Below are positions 34,888 to 44,849 of a DNA stretch of 64,000 bases, piece after piece. Within the stretch, counting starts at the first letter, position 1, and each line of letters opens with the position of its first letter. The translations under genes and the position numbers were made by a program. Under the pieces are notes generated by a model. That model was not told the origin of the DNA. It made no database searches and was given only the letters and a program-made list of their open reading frames with translations. Source of the stretch: Posidonia oceanica (lineage: Eukaryota; Streptophyta; Magnoliopsida; Alismatales; Posidoniaceae); NCBI GenBank assembly GCA_037176725.1, contig JAZBRS010000023.1:32049001-32113000 (forward strand), written 5' to 3'.

Positions 34888-37260
34888 GACTGAAGCCTGC
34901 TTCTCAAGAGTCTCTACTGATGGAGGCTACACTAGAAGCATTTCCCCAAAGTGTTGTAAATAGACTTTTCCTTCCTTGTTTCCGTATTTGTTTCTGCTAA
35001 AATATACCTAAATAAAATATCTTTTCCTTCCATAAAATATAAATATAAAATGAGAAGAAGATTCACCACCCAAGCTTGGGAACTTGAGAACCGAATTGGG
35101 AAGGACCATACTTGGTGGTTGGGGCATGTTCGGGCAATGCCTTTTGTTTGGCCAGAGAGGATGGCACTAGGCTTGAATATCCCTGGAACGCACTGCACTT
35201 CAAGAGGTACTACCCTTGACATGCACACAGAGCCAGTGATTGCCCGTGCTTGAGGACCTGCTGTTACTAAAGCCTAAGAGTCATACCTTAGCTTCACCCC
35301 ACAAACACTTCGTGGGAGAAGGAAAGGAAATGGTCCAACACTGAGATAGAGGCAAATCATAAGGAGCACCCTCCTGGTTCATGAATAACAAGTCCACACA
35401 CACCCCTCGAGTCAGACACGTTACCCTAGTACAAATCGGGTAGGCGTCTAAGGCCAAAACCTAGAAGCGCAGAAAAAGGAGAGTGTACCAAATAAGAGAG
35501 TGTTTCGGTTCATCAAGGAACGAGTATCCATTGACCGAGCACTCAGAAGGGGTGAGACTACTTGCCAAAGTACCCAGAAAAGAAAGCAAAAAGGGTCAGA
35601 AAAGAAGGCAACAAAGAAGCTGTCCATGTGCAAGAAAAGAAAGAGAATGGAAAAGAAGGCAGCAAAGAAGCTGTCCAAGAGTCAAAACTGAAAAGCTGGG
35701 GAATACTAAGCACAGTAGGAATCAACCTTGAACTGGGAGGGGTATAGGCTTCGAATCTTCAGCCGACATCTTGGGATAGGACATGGACTTTCCTTCCACC
35801 CACATCCCGCACCGAACACATTAGAGGCAAGGGGCAGGAGCCTAGGTCTAAGGGTAGTTAGGTGCCAAAGTAAGCCTGTAGTATCCATGGCTCTGAGATT
35901 GCACAAGGGACCAAACTGTCAAGGTTTTCCAAACCATGAGGTCTCCTGTTTCCCAAGTTCTTGGAAGATTCTTCTTCTCCTACAAAAATCCAAAAAAAAA
36001 TGATAAAACAAAAATCCAAAAAAAAAATGATAAAGTCGAAAATCCAAAAAATGATAAAACAAAAATTCAAAAAAATGATAAAGTCAAAAATCCAAAAAAA
36101 ATGATAAAGTCAAAAATCCAAAAAATGACAAAGTCAAAAATCCAAAAAAAATGATAAAGTCAAAAATCCAAAAAAATGATAAAGTCAAAAATCCAAAAAA
36201 AAAAAAGATAAAATCCAAAAAAATGATAAAACAAAAAATCCAAAAAATAAGCAAAAGATCAAAAAAGATGAGGGTAAAATCTACCCAACCAACATCACCT
36301 CATGAAACTAATAACAAATCTGGTCGATGATAAAAAATCTAGGGCGCTAGTGACTCCTCGTCGCGTTTTGACCACTCCTGTTCAGGACGGTCACTTGGTA
36401 CTCGCCTGCGAGTCGATACCATCTTCATGTAGACAACAAATTTGAGGCCAGATTTATTATCATCCATCTAAGTTTATTTCAAGCAATATATGTACATAAT
36501 TGTTATTTTCCTTGGACTAGGGGCAAGGGGCACCCTAGATGGCCTAATATGATTTTGTGTAAATTTCTCTACAGAAAACTACTAATATATGTTGGACGTT
36601 GCCAATCTTGCATCATACATTGGACGCAACCTATTCTGTCGTTCAACACAGCAAAAAAGGGAAAAATAAATAAGAGTTGTTGGACACAATAAATTCTTGG
36701 GTCAGACATTGGATGCAACCTGTTCTGGCCTTCAACGTAGAAAAAAAAGGAAAAATAAATAGGAGTTGTTGGACGCTGTGATTTGTAGCATCCTACGTTA
36801 GACGCATGCGAAACTGCGTCCAACGTTTTTCAGCAACTTAAGTTGCTGAACTTCGCTCATGGCCCTCCAAATCCGTGGACAAATTGCCAAACCAATTTCT
36901 ACCAGTTCCAGAGGCTTCTACAAGTTGAAATACACGTGTGGGCGTTGGTTTCATATTTTTGGGACCTCCAGGCCATCCAGAATCACCTGTTGTTGTTTAC
37001 ATTAAGTTATTAACTTGTTAAAGCGCCAACAGTCGCGGAATTCAGAATTAAAGCTCGCAGGTGAAATTTTTCTTCATAACTCTGTCATTTGCATATTGTT
37101 ACACGTAATTAAGCTTGTTTCAAGTTAAATTGAATTAAAAGCCATTATTTGGAGGTGCACCCCCGACTATTGGTTATCTTAGTTCATTTTCAACTTAGAG
37201 AAAGGTAAAGAAAAAAGGAGACATTTGACAAGTTTGCTAAGTGTGCAGAAAATCTTTATT
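34888..37260. other. T middle spacer
   Basis: Where pol would be expected there is only non-coding sequence. 35980-36260 is an A-rich near-tandem repeat ('atgataaagtcaaaaatcca'). Three degenerate hairpin modules lie at 36591-36647, 36679-36736 and 36768-36824, the last two joined by a tandem duplication with 'ggaaaaataaataggag'. I see no RT or integrase motif. Confidence 0.65.
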
Positions 37261-37355
37261 ATTTATAAATCTGAGTTTTCTACAATATCACCAGGGCATA
37301 CCCCTGAGGTACAAGTGCTGTCAAGTAAAAAAGGAAAAAGAAAGAGCAGCAACAA

Positions 37356-40300
37356 CTAAGTGGCACTCTCCCCCTCGCCCTCAGGAGCTGAAGGAGGAAC
37401 TGAAGGAGGAGTTGAAGGAGGAGCTGCAAGGGGCTGTGCCAACTGACGCACTGAGCCACCTGAGGAAGCCTGTGACGCAGCTCGAGACCCCTCAACCGAT
37501 GGACGATGGCTACCAGAGCGATGCCTCGACGTAGACAACGGAGGAGGAGGAACTCGGCGACCAGTGGAAACACTACCAAGCACGGCCTCCCGTCGGTAAT
37601 GCATCGCCTCGGCCTCGAACTGAGCTGCCATCGCACGATCCGCATCTCGTTCCTACAAGCAAAGACAAAGGAGAAGCATCAAGCCATTAGCATAAGCAAG
37701 CATATGAATTTAGAAAGCAGAAGAGCAAGTTATACCTTTTGAGCCACCTCCAGCTGCCTCCTCAACTTGGTAATCTCTGCAGCGGAATCAGTCGCCGATG
37801 GGGGTCGCTACTGCACAGCAAGCCGGACAATCTCAACAGCCCTCTCCTCAGCAAGCCGACGAACCTCCTCCAGCTGCTCCTCAAGGCGTAAAGCACACTC
37901 CAAGGCACCTGCTGTAGTCCGCTCCAACTCCTGCTAAAGATCGTCAATCTGCAAAAGCCGGAATCATAGTCAGAACTGAATCAAGAAATATAAAGGGAAA
38001 GTATACCGCTATACTTACCGTACTCTGAAGGTGGGAAATCTCCTCGGCATGACCCGATGGAGGGGCAGAACTAGTCGAAGGCTGTAAAAGCAAAGAAGGC
38101 ATAATTAGCACAATTTTCAAGGCAAACAACTATGCTACAAAAATAAATGCAAACCTAAGAAGCAGAGGCTCGCAGACGCTCAACCTCCTCGGTCAGCTCA
38201 ACAACATGCCTAACCAGGTCGCGCTCGCACTGACTATACTCGTCAGTAGTCCTCAGCTGCATGGGGCAAGGTCCAAACAAGTTAGCTGTCAAGAAACATA
38301 GGCAATACAAATTGAAACATAAAGCTAAATACTCACCGCTATCTCCATCTGAATCTTGTGAGAGCGGACGAACTCCTGCAGCTTGCCCATAGCCATCGCT
38401 GCCACATCTAGAGCGGTGTCACCCATGGGAAGGTTCGATCGCCCTAGAAAATGGGAGCGATGGAAGACCATGAGCTCGCTGAACCGGTCATCCATCCACC
38501 TAGCCCAAGCCAGCTCGTCCTCAGCAATCTCCTCAATAGGAGTGGTGGAGCCGCCTCGAACCTAGTCCAGCAACTGTGGGCCGTAGGTGTCAACCCAGTG
38601 GCGAGCACATCCACCTCCCCCCCGTATCTCGTGCCAAACTCGGAACGGGTGAGCCTGAGGCTGAATCTGCCAGCGCCCCAACTGCCTAAGTGCCCGGCTG
38701 ATCGGTTGGAAGTGGCAGTGGTTCCAGTAGTGGAGCCAGATGTCCTGGTCGAAAACTGTCTGGTCCCAAGGTATCTCAGGGACATCCTCGTGCTCCCCCT
38801 CGGCGTAAGGATGCCAGATCACCTGGAAAGCAAACAGTGAATCAGTAAACCAAAAGAAAAATAATATATCAGCAGGGGCATATTACCTGGGCGGGAACCA
38901 GCATCTCAAAGAAGAGACGCTCGACATAGCAGTGGCCAGTGACCGCCTCAGGTGCATGAGCAGCCTGACTCCAGTGTAGTCCATGCAGGAAGGAGATCCC
39001 TGCCTCAGGAACCAACGGTGGGATGGGCCTCATGAAAGTAAAGTGGTCCCATACCCACATTTGCAAGTAAAAGAAAGCAAATCATCAGTCGAGCATGCAA
39101 AGTAAATAATATTTGAAGCTTAAATAAGCAAAGAAAGTTTATATACCTGAAAGAATGGCAGGTTCCCGCCAAGCTAGCGGGAACTACCATCGAAGAACTT
39201 GAAGAGCACAGTGTACAAGAACGACAGGCTCGCGGCTCCCCAAGCATACTCCCCTACCCGATCTAAGTCGGCAAGCAGGGGTAGGAACACTGCCGAAACC
39301 CGCGAAGTAGCATGGCTGAATAGCAGGTTCCCAAACAGAACTAAAAGGAAGGCGCGGAGCTGCTGATCGGTGTCCTCCCCAGGCTCCGTTGTTGTCTCTC
39401 AGGAGTCCTTGACGCACTGAGCCGCCGAGGTAGTAACAAAAAGGCGGGGCCTGTACATGACGACCCTCCTCCCCACCAACTCCGCCATCATAGAGGAGTA
39501 GTCGGAGTGTACTGGACCAGTCACTGGACGTCCCGTCACTCGTAGGCCAGTCAGCCGGGCCATGTCCTCTAGAGAAAGGACGATCTCGCCAGCCCGAGTC
39601 ACGAACGAGCTCGTATGGGGGTGGTAGCGCTCTGCTGCAGACTCCAGAAGTCCCAACTCAAGCTGGAAGAAAGGAATGGACAGGAAGTGTCCAAACCCCA
39701 TCTGCCGAAGCCGCTCGTGCTGGAAAGGCTCCAACATCCGATAGCACTTGAGGACCTGACCCCAGTGACAGCGCACGATGGCGGGAGCCCAATTCTGCAA
39801 GAGAGAGAAGAATTGTCAGACAAAGTTCACAAAAATAATATTTGAAATTGAATGGAAATGTGGTTACCTGTCCCCTAGCCGCCAGTGCAGCTACCGCAAG
39901 CTCGGCCCGGGCCACATCCCTGCGTAGTGCCGAAGCCTGCCCCTCGTCGTGGGGTATGTGAGCCCGCGTAAAATCTGGAGGAGCACTAGCATCGCTCTCT
40001 GCCTCCCGTCGAACAAAGTCCTGAATGCTCACGTACCAGTCGTCATCCTTAGCCATCCCGGCAGCAGCAGCGGGGACTGCCTCAGGAACTACCTCCTCCG
40101 ACCCCGACTCTTCTGAATCCTCACTGGGAGTGGCTGAAGAATCAAAATCCTCCAAGCCACCAGAGGCGCTCGTCGCCTTAGTCTCCTCGACACTCGTCGC
40201 CTCAGTCTCCACAGCACAGGCCGCCACCTCAGGCACGTCTGCCGGTGCCGCTGCCTCAGGCACATCCGCCAGTGTTGCCACCTCAAGCACGTCTTCCAGT

Positions 40301-40449
40301 GCCGCTGCCTCGGGCACGTCTGTCGGTGCCACCACCTCCTCCGGCATCCCAACTGCAACCGCCCCCGTCATCCCAACTACCTCCGGCACCCTCACCGGAG
40401 TCGGCTCAGACTCGTCGGACGTCGACGAGCCCTCCCCCCTCTGGGCCAA
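37356..40449 (-). pseudogene. Intron-containing plant-mobile-domain gene, antisense in T
   Basis: Multi-exon gene on the minus strand. Exon 1, 40449-39868: acidic start MAQRGEGSS, repeated 'DVPEAAA'-like units, then 'ARAELAVAALAARGQ'. Intron 39867-39795: GTAACC...TTGCAG, 73 bp. Exon 2, 39794-39147 (exactly 216 codons): 'NWAPAIV', 'SSFVTRAGEIVLSLEDMARL', 'GLRVTGRPVTG', then 'LPLLADLDRVGEYAWGAA'. Exon 3, about 39062-38887: 'MWVWDHFTFMRPIPP'; donor GTAATA. Exon 4, 38822-38337: 'VIWHPYAEG'; acceptor CCAG, donor GTGAGT. Later exons encode Glu/Arg-rich coiled coil and a Pro/Ser-rich end at 37356. The EIVLSLEDMARL...GRPVTG box and the LPLL-DLD-GEYAWG box are those of the plant mobile domain (MAIN-like). 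Stops: TGA 39399, TAG near 39177, TAG 38562, others; the exon 3 acceptor reads CAA. Confidence 0.78.
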
Positions 40450-40793
40450 TTCTTTGGCCTCATGTAGGCTTTACCAAATCTCGGCATAAACTGAAAAGGA
40501 CCCAATAGGGGTCAAAACACCATCTGGAATGATAAGGAGGAGGAAGGGAAGAAAGGAATACATGCTCACCGGAACTAAAGATCGCAGTTGGTTGCTCACC
40601 GAAATATGCACTGCCGCTGCAACCGCGCCCTAGTTCCGGCTTCAGAGCCGCCTAACGTCCGAGCCGCCTCACGCTAGAAGAAGCTCGGAAATGCAGAAGG
40701 AATCGCCGCCGTCGCCGGAGAAGAAGAGGAAGGAGAGTAGTGAGCGGGAAAGTGAGGAAGAAAGGCGAACATGCCAGTTAATGGCCTCGACAC

Positions 40794-40929
40794 GTTGGAC
40801 GCTAGTGGTGTTTGCGTCATACGTTGGACACCGTAAAGCATAGCGTCATACACCCAAATGACAGTTTAGATGTTGGACGCAATGCATTCGAGCATCATAT
40901 GTTGGACGCAGAAGCATATAGCGTCCAAT
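40794..40929 (+). repeat. Two GTTGGACGC modules in T
   Basis: 40794-40851 and 40872-40929, each with two hairpins; some right arms read GCGTCATAC. They sit just beyond the start of the antisense gene, in its upstream region. Confidence 0.75.
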
Positions 40930-41099
40930 ACTTCAGAGCAGTTTAAAATGCTGAATTTTGCCAGAAAGCCTCTACATCAATTTTCTTTCAATTCCAGAGG
41001 TTTCTAGAAGCTAGAATGCACATGGTGATGAGGTCGTCATGATTTTCGAGAATCCCAGAGCACCACCGGGTCAACAAAGCGAAGGCAAAGAAGTATCCT

Positions 41100-41340
41100 T
41101 TTATTCCCTTGGGCAACCCCCTCGGCGTGTTTTATTTCAGTTTTTCCTTTGGGCAACCCCCTCGGTGTGTTTTATTTCAGTTTTTTTTCCCTTGGGCAAC
41201 CCCCTCGGCGTGTTTTATTTCAGTTTTTCCTTGGGCGATCCCCTCAGCGTGTTTTATTTCAGTTTTTCCTTGGGCAACCCCCTCGGTGTGTTTTATTTCA
41301 GTTTTTCCTTGGGCAACCCCCTCGGCGAGTCTTTTAGATT
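41100..41340 (+). repeat. 40-bp tandem array (GGGCAACCCCCTCGG)
   Basis: Six copies of a unit of about 40 bp: 'ccttgggcaaccccctcggc' followed by 'gtgttttatttcag' and a T run. It translates to repeated 'FYFSFSLG', which I take as incidental. Confidence 0.88.
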
Positions 41341-41382
41341 TCAGTTCCAGTCCTTTCGCCAACGCCTAAAGGTAGATCCTTG

Positions 41383-41870
41383 AGTGTTGGATAATCCAGC
41401 TCAATCCTTGAGTGTTGGATAATCCAGCACTATCCTTGAGTGTTGGATAAATCCAGCTCAATCCTTGAGTGTTGGATAAATCCAGCTCAATCCTTGAGTG
41501 TTAGACAAATCCAGCTCAAACCCTGAGTGTTGGATAAATCCAGCTCAATTCTTGAGTGTTGGATAATCCAGCTCAATCCTTGAGTGTTGGATAATCCAGC
41601 TCAATCCTTGAGTGTTGGATAAATCTAGCTCAATCCTTGAGTGTTGGACAAATCCAGCTCAAACCCTGAGTGTTGGATAAATCCAGCTCAATCCTTGAGT
41701 GTTGGACAAATCCAGCTCAAACCTTGAGTGTTGGATAAATCCAACTCAATCCTTGAGTGTTGGATAATCTAGCTCAATCCTTGAGTGTTGGATAGATCTA
41801 GCTCAATTCTTGAGTGTTGGATGTCTGATCCAGCTCATTTTCTCTGAGTGTTGGATGTTTGATCCAACTC
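41383..41870 (+). repeat. 29-bp palindromic tandem array
   Basis: About 16 copies of a 29-bp unit. Each unit is an imperfect palindrome: outer arms TTGAG and CTCAA, inner arms TGGAT and ATCCA. Some copies have 'ttggacaa' in the centre. Confidence 0.9.
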
Positions 41871-41929
41871 AAGTCTTTTAAATGTTTTGTTTTCGACCCC
41901 CTTGGGCAATCCCCTCGGCAAGTCTGCAA

Positions 41930-42560
41930 AAGGACCCTCGGAGCATAACCGGGACATCTAAGCCAAGATCCCCGGAGCATAACCAGGACATCAAAGCAAA
42001 GATCCCCGGAGCATAACTAGGATAACAAAGCAAACCAATCAAGAAAAGATCCCCAGAGCATAACTGGGACAACAAAGCAAAGATACCCGGAGCATAACCG
42101 GGACAACAAAGCAAAGATCCCCGAAGCATAACCGGGATAACAAAGCAAACCAATCAAGAAAAAAACCCCGGAGCATAACCGGGACATCAAAGCAAAGATC
42201 CCCGGAGCACAACCGGGATAACAAAGCAAACCAATCAAGAAAAGATCCCCGGAGCATAACCGAGACACCAAAGCAAGGATCCCCAGAGCATAACCGGAAC
42301 ACCAAAGCAAAGAACCCCAGAGCACAACCGGACAAACAAAGCAAACCCCGGAGCACAACCGGGATAACAAAGCAAACCAATCAAGAAAAGATCCCCGGAG
42401 CGTGACTGGGACATCAAAGCAAAAAACCCTGGAGCACAACCAGACAAACAAAGCAAACCCCGAAGCACAACTGGACAAACAAAGCAAACCCCGGAGCACA
42501 ACCGGACAAACAAAGCAAAACCAATCAACAACAAGATCCCTAGAGCATAGCGGGTCAACA
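41930..42560 (+). repeat. 34-bp palindromic tandem array (CCCGG/CCGGG)
   Basis: About 17 copies, some with an extra 'ccaatcaagaaaa'. The hairpin is CCCGG-agcataa-CCGGG (for example 42086-42090 with 42098-42102). Paired variants: CCCAG (42052-42056) with CTGGG (42064-42068), and CTGG (42429-42432) with CCAG (42440-42443). Long minus-strand frames across it are array translations. Confidence 0.9.
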
Positions 42561-42589
42561 AAGCAAAGCCAACAATATTAGTGAGCCCA

Positions 42590-42930
42590 CTGTTCACTAA
42601 CTCCCAGGTCAGAAGATGATGGTCCCCATCGAGAATGCAGGCAACATTCAGTGAAAGGACACTTGATTCTGACGAATAAAGCCAACGGTATGGATGGACT
42701 CATTGTTCATTGATTCCGGGTCACAAGATGACGGTCTCTGTCGAGAATGTAAGCAACATTCAATGAAAGGACACCTAATTGTGACAAATAGAGCCAACGT
42801 AGCTGGCAGAGAAGAGATCATTTCCCCTTTTGCCTGGGAGCATCATGGACCTCTTGCTCACCAACCCGCGTATCGTGAGACGACGGTCCCCTGGGAGAGT
42901 GTAGGCTACACTCGAGGAAAGGGCACCTGA
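42590..42930 (+). repeat. Three diverged ~130-bp repeats
   Basis: Repeated order: 'gatgatggtcccc' or 'gatgacggtctc', 'cgagaatg', 'gcaacattca', 'gaaaggacac', 'gacaaatagagccaacg'. Copies start near 42605, 42720 and 42875. Non-coding. Confidence 0.6.
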
Positions 42931-43136
42931 TCATGACAAATTGCATTCACGCATGTGTCAGTCCGCCTTGGGTGGTGAGAAAATTTCCTGAGCCAACCCA
43001 GTATACAAATTAAAGCCGGCGATGATGGAGGAACCTCATTACCTAGGGTCATGCTTGCATTCCCGTCAGCATGCATCCATGCATAGCGCATTGTATTGCA
43101 TTCACATTGAGTGGTCGTCAGAATCATTAGCTATCC

Positions 43137-43385
43137 ATCCTTTTAGTTTGACCCCCGCGGGCTCCCTATGGCATGTCCTTTAGTTTGACCCCCGCGGGCA
43201 ATCCCCGTGGTAGCGTCCTTCAGTTTGACTCCCGCGGGCAATCCCCGTGGCAGTGTCTTTTAGTTTGACCCCTGCGGTCAATCCCCATGGCAGAGTCTTT
43301 TAGTTTGACCCCCGCGGGCAATCCCCGTGGCATGTCGTTAGTTTGTTCCCTTTGGGCAATCCCTTTGGCCGTGTTTCTTTAGCCG
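43137..43385 (+). repeat. ~40-bp tandem array (CCCCGCGGGCAATCCCC)
   Basis: About six copies of 'agtttgacccccgcgggcaa' followed by 'tccccgtggca'; the CCCGCGGG core is self-complementary. The GGGCAA-CCCC part resembles the 41100-41340 unit. Confidence 0.8.
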
Positions 43386-43509
43386 ACCCTCTTTGTGTCT
43401 CGTCCAAGTCTGGTGGCAGCAAGCATTAGACTTCATTTAGGATCTCCAGGTAGTGCCACATGGGGGTATCGTCTCACCTTGTAGATAGCATCATGCCGAA
43501 GCCATCTTC

Positions 43510-43523
43510 AAGGAGGGGCAAAC
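43510..43523 (+). other. T polypurine tract
   Basis: AAGGAGGGGCAAAC directly before the 3' LTR start TGTAGATACC. Confidence 0.75.
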
Positions 43524-44849
43524 TGTAGATACCCCGTTTTGGCACTCCCTTCATGTTAGGATAGTCTCTTGCATTAGGTCGCTCTTAGAAGCCCTCTGTC
43601 CAATCTGGATTGTCTCACTCGAGCCAAATGTTTTCTCTCAGGTCCAAAATGTTATCCTTATCCAAGCCCCAAATGTTGGCAACCTGAGTGTCCTTCATGT
43701 CCTGACTGAATTTGGAAGTTGAACTGACTAAGGGTGTTGTCCGCTGGCTTCTCAGCGTACAATGTTGGCTGCTAGTTCTCCAGCGGCTAACATTGGCCAC
43801 TGGTTTTCCAGCGTCCAACGTGGCAACCCAGTCAGCCCAAAGCTTTCCTTATTTGGCCTAATCCAAAAATCGTTTTTTGCCTTCTTTGGAACCTGTTGAC
43901 CGGTCAAAGCCAACAAAGCCGTGTTTAAACACACTTAATGACTCCTTAATTGGAGAATCTTCTCTGATCCTGGCAGTTATGCGTCGGAGGTCGTTATACG
44001 CGGGGACTCTCGCTTATAACGTTATACGCTGGTTTTCCAGCGTATAATACTTCTGAAACAGGAAATTCTGCTGACTTGGCATTTGTGTCCTTTTTTGTTC
44101 CTCCCCTGCTTCTATAAAAGCAGGAGTACCCCCACAGGGTTCAAGGGGGGGATTTTTGGAACTCACATGCTCTCTTGAGATTAAAAATCTTAGAGAAGTG
44201 AGGTCCTTGAGAATTGAAAGAGAGAAGAGAGATTTTGAAAGGAGGAGAGTCTTCGAAAAGCTTGAGTGTCCCTTTGTCATTGTTGGCTTCACGTCGACAT
44301 AGTTTGCACCTTGTGCATAGATAGAGGGGACTCTATTTCATTCGTTTTCTTTTCATTTCTGATATCACATGTTTAATTCCATAGCATAATCAAGCATTTT
44401 ATTTTGAATTCATATATTGTTGTAGCTAAGCATACATCTCTATTAGTTGCAACCGGGGGTATCAAACCCCTCGGGTACGTATTTCACTACGCTTTTTTAT
44501 TTTCTTTTCCACTTATTCTGGATAAGTTACTACACGTATTGATCCATTTCTGTATTGTTTTGTTTCTTTTGCTTTGCTAACGTTTGTCATACAAGGAGGA
44601 AGAAGGAAGAAAGAACTCACCAAGCACGGGCACCCTTGGGCAACGCTGGCGTTGTCCCAAGGTAGCTGAACCCGCAACCACATCACATCTCCCCAAGGCA
44701 TCTCGAGGGCCGGCGAAAGCGAACCGAGAGTGGCAATCACACCAATTCCATCACACGTGGAGTGACGGAGTTGGATACAAAAAAGGGGCAACGAGGAAGC
44801 ACCAAATGGACACAACAAGCTTCTCCTAATCAAAAACCCCATATCCACA
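43524..44849 (+). repeat. T 3' LTR
   Basis: 1326 bp; TATA box 44113-44120. The position homologous to the 5' LTR module at 30449 holds GTTATACGC (43993-44001), GCTTATAAC (44012-44020), GTTATACGC (44021-44029) and GCGTATAAT (44040-44048): the four arms now share a different sequence. The upstream module (43736-43819) has three diverged hairpins, one closed by two G-T wobbles. Confidence 0.88.

Larger units (their letters stand above)
30059..44849 (+). mobile_element. T, Tat-like element with gag and antisense PMD gene
   Basis: 14.8-kb element inserted in M1. LTRs 30059-31291 and 43524-44849 start TGTAGATACCCCG and end CATATCCACA. Target duplication CTAGA (30054-30058) and CTAGG (44850-44854), one mismatch. 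M2 has the unoccupied site ('gcagtactaggactgac' near 56317-56334), which confirms the insertion and its ends. Inside are a gag remnant (33352-34887), an antisense plant-mobile-domain gene (40449-37356), five tandem arrays (41100-43380) and a PPT (43510-43523). No protease, RT or integrase was found, so it is non-autonomous. Tat-lineage elements are known to carry extra ORFs, including antisense ones, next to their 3' LTR. Confidence 0.88.

Noticed and set aside
41878..42597. Long minus-strand hydrophobic frames over the 34-bp array
   Set aside because: Pure array translation in several overlapping frames.
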